Origin: a virus | IMG/VR virus record: IMGVR_UViG_3300014050_000080 | Location: 1 to 33,999 of that record | Direction: 5' to 3' (one strand) | DNA: 33,999 nucleotides | Shown: positions 27,326 to 32,951 of the stretch, piece after piece | How the letters are laid out: the number at the start of each line of letters is the position of its first letter | Numbering within the stretch: position 1 is the first letter of the stretch | Notes under the pieces: model-generated | What the model saw: the letters and a program-made list of their open reading frames with translations, nothing else | Database searches by the model: none | Told to the model about the DNA's origin: nothing | Made by a program: the position numbers and the translations under genes

Positions 27326-27997
27326 TTATTCACTCACAATCTGAACATCACGAACTTCGTGTAGTTCTATAACTTTATTCTTGCCGGGGCAATCGTCATA
27401 CCAATAACTTTCGTCTTCTTCATTAGCACAGTTGCAACTATCTTCTTGGTCTCTATCAACATAGTCGGCGTGAGAGTTTGGTTCGTCATAAGACTTTATT
27501 TCAGTTCCCACTCCACCAAGAAACTCAATCTCTCCACCCCAACCACCTTCTTCTTCGTATGCCAAAGTTATTGTTAGTTCAGGGTGTTGCTCTGAAAGTT
27601 TTTCAATCGCAGAGGTTGGTGGAGACCACGCAGTATCGAAGCGATAACGCAAATGACCTTCATCATCATCTTCAAGAGAAGTGTCGGAGTATTTCACATT
27701 GTCGGAAACACCAACATCCCACTTTGTTCCCCACTCACGATTGTTGAAGTTATACCAGTTGTAAGGAGTGTTGCCCTGTTGCTCTCCATCCTTGTAACCA
27801 TGAACACCTTCGTATTCATCTAACTTATCCGCAGGTGGGCGAATAATGTTCCAGAAAGAAAATACTGGATTACTAAAAACAACTGCACCTTCATCAGCAT
27901 AGTTGCGAGTGTATGGTGCGTTGAGTTGTTCCTTTGCTTTCTGAACCTGTTCGTTATCACCTTCAATAGTGAGGTGATTGAATACCCAGTTTGGCAT
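27326..27997 (-). CDS. YubB/Api92-like ferredoxin-fold protein
   Basis: The start MPNWVFNHLTIEGDNEQVQK, then FSFWNIIRPPADKLDEYEG and NNREWGTKWDVGVSD are the hallmarks of Api92/YubB (ferredoxin-like) proteins: an N-terminal MPNWxxNxLxxxG, FxxxxPxP and NWGTKWD signature. The family is frequent in phages and plasmids and has no proven activity. A second half (TAWSPPTSAIEKLSEQHPEL, GGWGGEIEFLGG) continues it, followed by an extra Cys-containing acidic tail CNCANEEDESYWYDDC. SD AGAAAGG. Confidence 0.87.
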   Translation of the reverse strand: MPNWVFNHLTIEGDNEQVQKAKEQLNAPYTRNYADEGAVVFSNPVFSFWNIIRPPADKLDEYEGVHGYKDGEQQGNTPYNWYNFNNREWGTKWDVGVSDNVKYSDTSLEDDDEGHLRYRFDTAWSPPTSAIEKLSEQHPELTITLAYEEEGGWGGEIEFLGGVGTEIKSYDEPNSHADYVDRDQEDSCNCANEEDESYWYDDCPGKNKVIELHEVRDVQIVSE

Positions 27998-28036
27998 TTG
28001 TTTCCTTTCTCTTTGGTTGGTTGGTTTGGGGAAGAA

Positions 28037-28056
28037 GGTGGGGGATTACTCCCCCA
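28037..28056 (-). terminator. GC-rich hairpin at end of 28046 gene
   Basis: GGTGGGGG/CCCCCACC-type hairpin spanning the stop codon, followed on the minus strand by TTCTTCC; a weak terminator or attenuator before the YubB-like gene. Confidence 0.55.
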
Positions 28057-28579
28057 CCCCGAACACGCTACGAAGTTGAGATAACTTCTTCTCCGCAACC
28101 TTTGCTCGTTTTTCAATGTCAGCAAGTTGAGAGAGTTTCTTCTCCGCAACCTTTGCTCGCTTCTCCCACATCTCTGCCTTCTCTTTGTAGTCGGCAATCA
28201 TTGTTGAAAGAAGTGTTGCCAAATCTTCAGGGGTATTTTTCTTTTCTTTCTCTTTCCCCTTTAGGTGGCGACCTGATTTGTTGTTGTGAATACGACCAAT
28301 GTGGTGTCCAATGACCTGTCTGTTATTGGCTTGTTGTCCGCAGATAAGGCAACCATAGGTTTCCACAATTTCGTTTTGCTCGTTGAGCCATAGAAGTTTG
28401 ACAATGTTTTGGAAGAAAGAGCGTTTGCCCTCTCTAGAAATCATTGGCGTATGGACTTTCTCCACACTTCCTAAAATACTTCCGCTAGTAATTCCAGCGA
28501 AAGAAATGTCAGGAGTGAACTTCCCCTGAACATTGGCGATAAGTAGTGTTGCGTCTTGCGTCTCTGTGTTTGTGTTCAT
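28046..28579 (-). CDS. Zinc-finger and coiled-coil protein (177 aa)
   Basis: The middle carries a C2H2-like finger YGCLICGQQANNRQVIGHHI followed by GRIHNN (CxxC...H...H). The C-terminal third is a coiled coil with a tandem 13-residue repeat KRAKVAEKKLSQL (twice). The repeat is also clear at the DNA level, pointing to recent duplication. Likely a DNA- or RNA-binding protein. SD AGGAGTT, promoter 28587-28614. Function unknown. Confidence 0.78.
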   Translation of the reverse strand: MNTNTETQDATLLIANVQGKFTPDISFAGITSGSILGSVEKVHTPMISREGKRSFFQNIVKLLWLNEQNEIVETYGCLICGQQANNRQVIGHHIGRIHNNKSGRHLKGKEKEKKNTPEDLATLLSTMIADYKEKAEMWEKRAKVAEKKLSQLADIEKRAKVAEKKLSQLRSVFGVGE

Positions 28580-28586
28580 AACTCCT

Positions 28587-28614
28587 ATTTTACTCGTTTA
28601 GTTGGTTTTGTCAA
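28587..28614 (-). promoter_or_regulatory. Promoter for 28579 gene
   Basis: TTGACA, 16-bp spacer, TAAAAT. Confidence 0.78.
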
Positions 28615-28623
28615 GAGTAGCAA

Positions 28624-28773
28624 TTACTTTTCTTCTTCAATGGCTTTACGGCGTTGCTCGGCTCTTGTCCGATTTCGCTTTGTCCTTTTGTCTTTGAAGA
28701 TGTGTGCCTTTTGGTTCAGCACATAACCGCTACGACCTCTAACAAACTTCTCTATCAGTTTCTTCCCGTTCAT
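28624..28773 (-). CDS. Small very basic protein (49 aa), probably leaderless
   Basis: The sequence MNGKKLIEKFVRGRSGYVLN is followed by KDKRTKRNRTRAEQRRKAIE. About 40% Lys/Arg, so nucleic-acid binding is likely. ATG 28773 is chosen because the promoter (28781-28808) predicts a transcript starting about at the ATG, and the longer frame (28842) lies upstream of that promoter. No SD is present, as expected for a leaderless mRNA. Confidence 0.65.
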   Translation of the reverse strand: MNGKKLIEKFVRGRSGYVLNQKAHIFKDKRTKRNRTRAEQRRKAIEEEK

Positions 28774-28780
28774 AGCAACT

Positions 28781-28808
28781 ATTTTACAGTAAATCCCTGT
28801 AAAGTCAA
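28781..28808 (-). promoter_or_regulatory. Promoter giving a leaderless transcript
   Basis: TTGACT, 16-bp spacer, TAAAAT; the predicted start is within about 3 bases of ATG 28773. Confidence 0.7.
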
Positions 28809-28844
28809 ATCGTGTTCGGTTCGACCGGCGTTCGTTTTGCATAC

Positions 28845-28860
28845 AACTACAAACAACTTC
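28845..28860 (+). repeat. Motif B copy
   Basis: AACTACAAACAACTTC, one mismatch. Confidence 0.85.
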
Positions 28861-28886
28861 GGGGACATCTGGCGGACATCTGCAAG

Positions 28887-28900
28887 TTTTTACTTTTTAC
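28887..28900 (-). repeat. Motif A copy
   Basis: GTAAAAAGTAAAAA on the minus strand, followed by CTTGCA. Confidence 0.87.
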
Positions 28901-28920
28901 TAGACGAGCGTAAATCCCAA

Positions 28921-28934
28921 GCAAAAAGTAAAAA
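28921..28934 (+). repeat. Motif A copy (inverted pair)
   Basis: GCAAAAAGTAAAAA, facing the copy at 28887 across about 20 bases. Confidence 0.87.
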
Positions 28935-29012
28935 TGTGCACGGTCTTCTTGGCAACATCGAAACAACTTCTGGATTACTACAGCGTGCAGCGGCAGCAGT
29001 GCATCGCTGTGG

Positions 29013-29028
29013 AACTACAAACAACTTC
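29013..29028 (+). repeat. Motif B copy
   Basis: AACTACAAACAACTTC, one mismatch. Confidence 0.85.
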
Positions 29029-29069
29029 CCGTTGGAACTCAGATGGCGGAACTCAGAGCAAGGGCGAGC

Positions 29070-29110
29070 CGTTAAATAAAAAACGACCCGCCCAGTAAGG
29101 GCGAGCCGTT
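29070..29110 (-). terminator. Intrinsic terminator after 29126 gene
   Basis: On the minus strand ACGGCTCGCCC, TTACT loop, GGGCGGGTCGT, then TTTTTTATTT. Part of it (AGGGCGAGCCGTT) is directly repeated at 29060-29072. Confidence 0.9.
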
Positions 29111-29125
29111 TCTTTTATTTGAGTC

Positions 29126-29530
29126 TTAGATTGCTTTGTCTACTGGATAGACCCGTTGCTTCCAGCCATCACCTTCCATACGGAAGCCAAACATCTTGCC
29201 GAGTTCATCAGCGACCTCATCGCTAATGTCAGTCCAGCCCTCGCCCTCAATCGGTAGCGAGCCACCGTTAGGAATGTTAGGCAAGTCAGAGTCCTCGGGG
29301 TAATCACCGTAGACGAAGCATCGGTCACCAGCCCAGCGACCTGAAATAGGTGAGGCAGGTAAGTCTCCCCCGCCTCGGTTAGGGCTTGTCATTGTGAGAA
29401 CATAAAGAGCATCGGCAAGCGTGCCGTTGAACTCTCCAAGGTGTTCCCATTGCTTGAGACCCAAGCCGAGTGCGTGTGGCACTACGGTTTCCTTCTTGTC
29501 GTAATTTACTAGCACATGGTATTGACCCAC
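29126..29530 (-). CDS. GQYHVLVNYDK-type phage protein (134 aa)
   Basis: The sequence GQYHVLVNYDKKETVVPHAL, GLGLKQWEHLGEF, SGRWAGDRCFVYGDYPEDSD and a C-terminal RVYPVDKAI resembles an uncharacterised family common in actinophages and actinobacteria (GQYHxxVNLDK, HPHxLGDGLKLWE). Probably an alpha/beta enzyme-like fold; no activity known. The start is GTG 29530 with SD AGAAGGG, immediately after the upstream stop. Confidence 0.82.
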   Translation of the reverse strand: MGQYHVLVNYDKKETVVPHALGLGLKQWEHLGEFNGTLADALYVLTMTSPNRGGGDLPASPISGRWAGDRCFVYGDYPEDSDLPNIPNGGSLPIEGEGWTDISDEVADELGKMFGFRMEGDGWKQRVYPVDKAI

Positions 29531-29531
29531 T

Positions 29532-29723
29532 TTAGTTTCCCTTCTCTATGGTTGTACGAACCGCGCCGTGCAGTTCGTTGTACTTAACCATCGAATAAAT
29601 GTCATCAACAAAACATTCAACCGCATAGTCAAGTAATTCTTGTTCGGACATAGGTTCTTCTCTATCCGCATTGATTTGTTCGGAATCAAATTCAAAGGTA
29701 ATGCCTGCCGTAATTTTTGCCAT
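29532..29723 (-). CDS. Hypothetical protein (63 aa)
   Basis: The sequence MAKITAGITFEFDSEQINAD continues as acidic helices (SEQELLDYAVECFVDDIYSM). Weak resemblance in its first strand to 17035-17223. It shares one base with the upstream stop (TGATG). Not recognised. Confidence 0.7.
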   Translation of the reverse strand: MAKITAGITFEFDSEQINADREEPMSEQELLDYAVECFVDDIYSMVKYNELHGAVRTTIEKGN

Positions 29724-29956
29724 CAGCCCTCGACCTCATCACGAATTATTTGTAGTGCATCCATCCAGGCAAGTGCACGCTGGTCATTCAAGATTTCATC
29801 AGTCTCATAGGCATCAACAAACTTTTGCCATTGCTCATCAGTAATCTCGTAACCTAGGTCAGCCTCTACATCTGACTTATCAACGATGCTTGCCGAGATA
29901 AGTTCTTCTTTGTCTAACTTGAGAATAATCTCTAATGCTTCTTTTGCTTTCATCAT
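29723..29956 (-). CDS. Hypothetical protein (77 aa)
   Basis: The sequence MMKAKEALEIILKLDKEELI, DLGYEITDEQWQKFVDAYET is helical and acidic; the ITDEQWxxFVDAYE segment parallels SETQWSLVVEAYED in 21534-21761, so the two may be distantly related. First gene of its operon, promoter 29981-30009. Confidence 0.72.
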   Translation of the reverse strand: MMKAKEALEIILKLDKEELISASIVDKSDVEADLGYEITDEQWQKFVDAYETDEILNDQRALAWMDALQIIRDEVEG

Positions 29957-29980
29957 TTCACTTTCTCTTAGGTTGGTTAC

Positions 29981-30009
29981 AAACTAGCAGCATTACAGCG
30001 AATTGTCAA
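29981..30009 (-). promoter_or_regulatory. Promoter for 29956 operon
   Basis: TTGACA, 17-bp spacer, TAGTTT; overlaps the end of the zinc-ribbon gene. Confidence 0.75.
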
Positions 30010-30172
30010 ACATCAACAACTGGCCGAAGCCCGTGCCCAACTGGCCAGGGCCATGCACATCAAAACAACTTTGGCATTGATAGGCCCAAGGACCCATCTT
30101 GGTGCGTGCATCGTATTTTGCTGTGTCGCCGCAGAAGTCGCAGTTGACGGGCGCCATAATTTTTACAGCCAT
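29993..30172 (-). CDS. Small zinc-ribbon protein (59 aa)
   Basis: The sequence MAVKIMAPVNCDFCGDTAKY, TKMGPWAYQCQSCFDVHG has CxxC pairs 20 residues apart, with the GPWAYxCxxC and GxGxGTGxGQ pattern typical of a small actinophage zinc-ribbon family. ATG 30172 has SD AGAAGA; the longer frame from 30205 overlaps the promoter. Function unknown. Confidence 0.8.
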   Translation of the reverse strand: MAVKIMAPVNCDFCGDTAKYDARTKMGPWAYQCQSCFDVHGPGQLGTGFGQLLMFDNSL

Positions 30173-30203
30173 GTGAATCTTCTTTCTCTTTGGTTGTGAA
30201 TAC

Positions 30204-30232
30204 ATCTAACCATACTCGTGACACTTTGTCAA
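30204..30232 (-). promoter_or_regulatory. Promoter for 30172 gene
   Basis: TTGACA, 17-bp spacer, TTAGAT. A TGACA/TGTCA dyad overlaps the -35. Confidence 0.75.
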
Positions 30233-30242
30233 GTCGTAGGTC

Positions 30243-30283
30243 AAAAAAAAATAATGTCCCCGTGTTGCGCCAAAGGCGGGGAC
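30243..30283 (-). terminator. Intrinsic terminator
   Basis: On the minus strand GTCCCCG pairs with CGGGGAC, followed by ATTATTTTTTTTT. Confidence 0.9.
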
Positions 30284-30350
30284 CACCCTTTGAACCAAGC
30301 CCGAACGGAAGTACCGCGAGAAAGGTCAGCAGGTACCAAGGCTTTGCGAC
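30243..30350 (-). ncRNA. Candidate small RNA bounded by promoter and terminator
   Basis: A promoter at 30357-30386 and an intrinsic terminator at 30243-30283 delimit a transcript of about 105 nt without an SD-preceded ORF. Internal pairings include AAGCC/GGCTT enclosing GTACC/GGTAC. The terminator T-run is nine bases long. No named RNA family is recognised. Confidence 0.5.
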
Positions 30351-30356
30351 ATCAGT

Positions 30357-30386
30357 ACTATAGACAGTCCTCAAGACGTGTGTCAA
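30357..30386 (-). promoter_or_regulatory. Promoter for the 30.3-kb RNA
   Basis: TTGACA, 18-bp spacer, TATAGT. Confidence 0.65.
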
Positions 30387-30593
30387 ATCAAGCACGGTTG
30401 ATTCCTGGAGTCGAGGCCCTTGAACATCGCAAGTTGTTTGCGGTTTACTTTCGCAACGGAGTTGCGAAAGCGAGTCTAGTCCCAAGAACGCAAGTTGTCA
30501 ACGGTTGAACAGCATCAACGTTCTGGCTTACCTGGTCAGGCAACTACAAACAACTCACAGCGGTTAAGCGCAGCGGCGGTTCTATCCTCGCCG

Positions 30594-30607
30594 CTTTTAC
30601 TTTTTGC
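30594..30607 (-). repeat. Motif A copy
   Basis: GCAAAAAGTAAAAG. Confidence 0.78.
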
Positions 30608-30719
30608 GTGAACAACATACGAAGCGGTTACCTCGCCGCCATCTGGTCCTCAACCACCAACAACTCCTTGCCGTTACCTGGCCCGTTATCCTCGCCGCCA
30701 GTACTTGCCGTTAGTGGCA

Positions 30720-30762
30720 GTAGTAGTAATAACTCCTTATTTATAAGGAGTATTACTACTAC
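30720..30762. repeat. Long A/T-rich inverted repeat
   Basis: GTAGTAGTAATA(A)CTCCTTA and TAAGGAGTATTACTACTAC form about 19 pairs with one bulged A and a TTTA loop. AGTAGTAATAACT also occurs in a gene at 31712. It could form a cruciform or RNA hairpin. Confidence 0.8.
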
Positions 30763-30851
30763 CACTACGGGTACTGGAGTTGGATTACCATCACGGTTCA
30801 ACTACATACAACTTGCGAGCCGTTACCTGGCCAGACAGCAGCGGTTGCACG

Positions 30852-30865
30852 TTTTTACTTTTTGC
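30852..30865 (-). repeat. Motif A copy
   Basis: GCAAAAAGTAAAAA followed by CGTGC. Confidence 0.87.
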
Positions 30866-30903
30866 TTACGGTTACCTGGAGCGGGCCGCGCCCGTGCCGC
30901 TTA

Positions 30904-30919
30904 AACTACAAACAACTTT
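30904..30919 (+). repeat. Motif B copy
   Basis: Exact consensus. Confidence 0.88.
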
Positions 30920-30995
30920 AGCCAGGGGCTCAGCGCTCCACCCGGGTGGCGGTTTCAAGCGCTCGCCGTTTCGAGCCGCTGCGGCGGTTAATACA

Positions 30996-31011
30996 AACTA
31001 CAAACAACTTT
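30996..31011 (+). repeat. Motif B copy
   Basis: Exact consensus. Confidence 0.88.
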
Positions 31012-31218
31012 TTTCTGTCCACGCCTGGTTACTGTCCGACTCGAACTAGCGGTTAAGGAACTCACAAAACTTTGCGACAGCAAAAAGCATCACAGCGGTT
31101 ACGCTTATGAACTGCGCTAGCGGTTTGAACATTATGTGTACACCTTTGACATTAGCCCTGTACTAATACTACAAGACTCTGAACATTATGATGCTGCGGT
31201 TTACCTGGCCGCCATTGC

Positions 31219-31234
31219 AACTACCAACAACTTT
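31219..31234 (+). repeat. Motif B copy
   Basis: AACTACCAACAACTTT, one mismatch, 5 bases after a motif C copy. Confidence 0.83.
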
Positions 31235-31260
31235 TCGACACGGGCAGGCCCTCTTCAGCA

Positions 31261-31389
31261 TCAGCCGTTGGCTCGCCGTTCTTCTGCTGGAAGAACCTTC
31301 TCCTGCTTGAAGGCACAGTTCGGGCAGTTGTCTTTGGAACGGTCATATGACTGACCACACCAGAAGCAACTTGTTAGTACTTGTTCCAT
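31261..31389 (-). CDS. Small zinc-ribbon protein (42 aa)
   Basis: The sequence MEQVLTSCFWCGQSYDRSKD, then NCPNCAFKQ contains two CxxC knuckles 14 residues apart, a compact zinc ribbon. The start is weakly supported (AGGAAAG is about 15 bases upstream). It is a coding island at the edge of the repeat region. Function unknown. Confidence 0.68.
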   Translation of the reverse strand: MEQVLTSCFWCGQSYDRSKDNCPNCAFKQEKVLPAEERRANG

Positions 31390-31426
31390 GTCCACGGTTA
31401 ATCTTTCCTCGCTCTATCCTTGCCGC

Positions 31427-31440
31427 TTTTTACTTTTTAC
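31427..31440 (-). repeat. Motif A copy
   Basis: GTAAAAAGTAAAAA followed by GCGGC. Confidence 0.87.
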
Positions 31441-31454
31441 TAGCGGTTCTCGAC

Positions 31455-31483
31455 TTGACAAACTCTAAGTTATTTACTAAACT
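31455..31483 (+). promoter_or_regulatory. Plus-strand promoter facing minus-strand genes
   Basis: TTGACA, 17-bp spacer, TAAACT. The predicted transcript would be antisense to 31501-32566 and would begin inside the 31476-31505 dyad. Confidence 0.6.
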
Positions 31484-31505
31484 TACTACTCGTAGTTAGT
31501 TTAGT
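31476..31505. repeat. Inverted repeat overlapping promoter and stop codon
   Basis: ACTAAACTTACTAC, TC, GTAGTTAGTTTAGT: 14-bp arms with one mismatch. It covers the -10 of the plus promoter and the stop of 31501-31680. Candidate operator, cruciform or terminator. Confidence 0.7.
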
Positions 31506-31680
31506 TAATAACTCCGTTAGCGCTCGCCGTTCTGATTGCATCAAGAAGTTCAGCGGCTTCGTTAGCACGAGCCGTTACTCGTATGTGCTCTTCACGGTGA
31601 GTAGCATATTTAATATCTTCGGTTATCCGTTCGACCAGGCGGGCCGCTAACTCTTCTAAGTTGTTGTTACTTGTGGTCAT
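31501..31680 (-). CDS. Hypothetical helical protein (59 aa)
   Basis: The sequence MTTSNNNLEELAARLVERIT, then a helical ANEAAELLDAIRTA is acidic/helical. ATG 31680 overlaps the end of the upstream gene by 14 nt. Co-transcribed with the possible small terminase; not recognised. Confidence 0.68.
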   Translation of the reverse strand: MTTSNNNLEELAARLVERITEDIKYATHREEHIRVTARANEAAELLDAIRTASANGVIN

Positions 31681-32566
31681 CTTCAGCGGTTCCCGTTTCC
31701 TGGTTCGGTTGAGTAGTAATAACTTCTGCATCTTCAATCTGGGCAGCCATGTTTGCTGCTCCTTGGGCAAGCCGTTGAAGTCGTTCGTTCAAGATGTCGG
31801 CTGGACTTCGTAGGGAGACCTCGCCCTGCACATCAATCTCCACGCCGCCTCGCACGCCAGCACGGTCAAGGATTTCCTTGGCAGCATTGAGTCGTGTCGG
31901 TTCACCTTGAGCGGTTTCCATTAGTTCCTCAAGGACATCTACAGCGTATGGGGCAGACTGCATTAGTTTTGCTCTGGCCTTCTCTACATCCTGGCCAGCC
32001 TTGCGCTTGTTATTCTGCAAATGGATTCGGCACAAGCCGTCATCGGTTACGAGCCCTGATGACCAGAGTAGGCAACGGATTCCATCTTGCTTGACAAATT
32101 TACAACGGTGTGGTAGACTGGCAGGTTTCTTGCCAGGCTTTGCTCCGCCAGCCTCTTGCTCCTTTACCCATTTACGAGTCGCGCCGATAACCCACGGTGG
32201 GGTGATTTTGCACGCCGCTTCGTCTATGATTAGGTCGAGGCCCGTTAAGAAGTCCGAGTTGTTGCTAGTTGGGTCCATCAACAGCGGCCGGCGCTCGCTC
32301 AGTCCCATCAAGCGGCGGGACTTTTGTGATTCCTTTGAGCGGGCTGCGATGAGACCCGTTGGGTGTCCTAGTTGGTCGTAGACATAATCCCAGTTGAAGT
32401 TGGCTTGACGCAGGACAGCACGGTTCTCATAGGTGTCCTGAACCACGCCCTTCTCATGTTCAAGCAGCCCAATCTCAGAGAGGTCAGGTCGTAGGTCCAA
32501 CGGCTGACTAATGTCAGGAAGTTGTTTGTCCTTGTCCTCGTCATCTGAAAGGGGGTCATAAATCAT
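31667..32566 (-). CDS. Possible small terminase subunit / zinc-binding packaging protein
   Basis: This 299-residue protein has a Cys/His cluster HRCKFVKQDGIRCLLWSSGL with CRIHL (HxC...C...C..H), followed by APYAVDVLEELMETAQGEPT and LNAAKEILDRAGVRGGVEID, a helical pattern common in small terminases and related phage DNA-recognition proteins. The N-terminus is acidic. A large terminase is not adjacent within the window, so the assignment is tentative. Motif A forms the space between SD (AGGAG) and ATG 32566. Confidence 0.5.
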   Translation of the reverse strand: MIYDPLSDDEDKDKQLPDISQPLDLRPDLSEIGLLEHEKGVVQDTYENRAVLRQANFNWDYVYDQLGHPTGLIAARSKESQKSRRLMGLSERRPLLMDPTSNNSDFLTGLDLIIDEAACKITPPWVIGATRKWVKEQEAGGAKPGKKPASLPHRCKFVKQDGIRCLLWSSGLVTDDGLCRIHLQNNKRKAGQDVEKARAKLMQSAPYAVDVLEELMETAQGEPTRLNAAKEILDRAGVRGGVEIDVQGEVSLRSPADILNERLQRLAQGAANMAAQIEDAEVITTQPNQETGTAEDDHK

Positions 32567-32579
32567 TTTTACTTTTTGC
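32566..32579 (-). repeat. Motif A copy at a start codon
   Basis: AGGAGCAAAAAGTAAAAATG: SD, motif A and ATG fused; last A shared. Confidence 0.9.
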
Positions 32580-32584
32580 TCCTT

Positions 32585-32646
32585 AAAAAGGCGTGCCGTC
32601 CCAGGAAATTATTTTTGATTATTTTTTATCCAGGGACGGACACGCC
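32585..32646 (-). terminator. Intrinsic terminator after holin gene
   Basis: On the minus strand GGCGTGTCCGTCCCTGGA pairs with TCCTGGGACGGCACGCC (one bulge) around a 22-base A/T loop, then TTTTTAAGG. The T-run leads into the SD of the next gene. Confidence 0.88.
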
Positions 32647-32660
32647 AAACTGAGTTGTTG

Positions 32661-32951
32661 CTAGTTGCTCTTCTTCTTCGCTGCCGCTGCCTTCTTCGCT
32701 GGTGCTGGAACAACTACGAGTTCTGTCTCGGTTGATTCCCCTGCCAGTGAAGGACCTGTCTTACCGAAGGAAGACGAGCCGAATGAAGTAAGGATTGAAA
32801 GTAGGGCTGCTGAACCAGCCACCTTGATTGAAGCGGTCTGGTTTACAGTAATCCAGCCAGCCGCATCTGTTCCTGCCAAAGCAAGGAAGGTTTGTACGAA
32901 AGTTTTGATGGCACGCTCGAAAGTTGCCGTCAAGAATTTCTTGTCGAACAT
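32661..32951 (-). CDS. r1t-type holin
   Basis: This 96-residue protein starts MFDKKFLTATFERAIKTFVQ, then a hydrophobic TFLALAGTDAAGWITVN and a second SIKVAGSAALLSILTSFGSS, matching the Phage_r1t_holin layout (amphipathic start, two TM segments, A/T/K-rich tail). Holins oligomerise in the cytoplasmic membrane to trigger lysis. The tail PAPAKKAAAAKKKSN is basic. SD TAGGAGATA. It lies far from the other lysis genes (11965-13853), which include a second holin-like protein. Confidence 0.87.
   Translation of the reverse strand: MFDKKFLTATFERAIKTFVQTFLALAGTDAAGWITVNQTASIKVAGSAALLSILTSFGSSSFGKTGPSLAGESTETELVVVPAPAKKAAAAKKKSN

Larger units (their letters stand above)
28843..29066. other. Non-coding spacer with motifs A and B
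   Basis: No credible gene. Contains B (28845-28860), A minus (28887-28900), A plus (28921-28934) and B (29013-29028). The two A copies form a 13-bp inverted repeat. Confidence 0.65.
30390..31250. repeat. Composite repeat region (motifs A, B, C)
   Basis: About 860 bases with no credible gene, more GC-rich than surroundings. Motif B or near copies: 30542, 30652, 30800, 30904, 30996, 31219 (plus) and a degenerate one at 30431 (minus). Motif A (minus): 30594-30607 and 30852-30865. Motif C (GCGGTTACCTGGCC-like): 30525, 30624, 30671, 30820, 30869, 31197. The order B-C-A-C recurs. A 20-bp hairpin lies at 30720-30762. Candidate replication origin, packaging or regulatory region. Confidence 0.7.

Noticed and set aside
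27820-28197. 125-codon minus-strand frame
   Set aside because: It bridges two well-supported genes in another frame and consists of translated repeats (RRQRCGRSEQRLRRR).
30060-30485. 141-codon minus-strand frame
   Set aside because: It overlaps the zinc-ribbon gene, its promoter and a strong terminator (T-run translates to FFF), and has no SD.
30160-30485. Longer start for the 30172 zinc-ribbon gene at 30205
   Set aside because: The frame start coincides with the promoter -10 region, and an SD sits before ATG 30172.
30608-31049. Plus-strand frames of 89-98 codons in the repeat region
   Set aside because: Their sequence is made of motifs A, B and C in whichever frame they fall, no SD is present and composition is low-complexity.
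30390-31440. CRISPR array
   Set aside because: The repeats are three different short motifs with irregular spacing, not 24-40 bp repeats with uniform spacers.
32517-32530. Motif B-like AAGTTGTTTGT within the possible small terminase gene
   Set aside because: Only 11 bases match and it encodes DKQLP in frame; probably chance.
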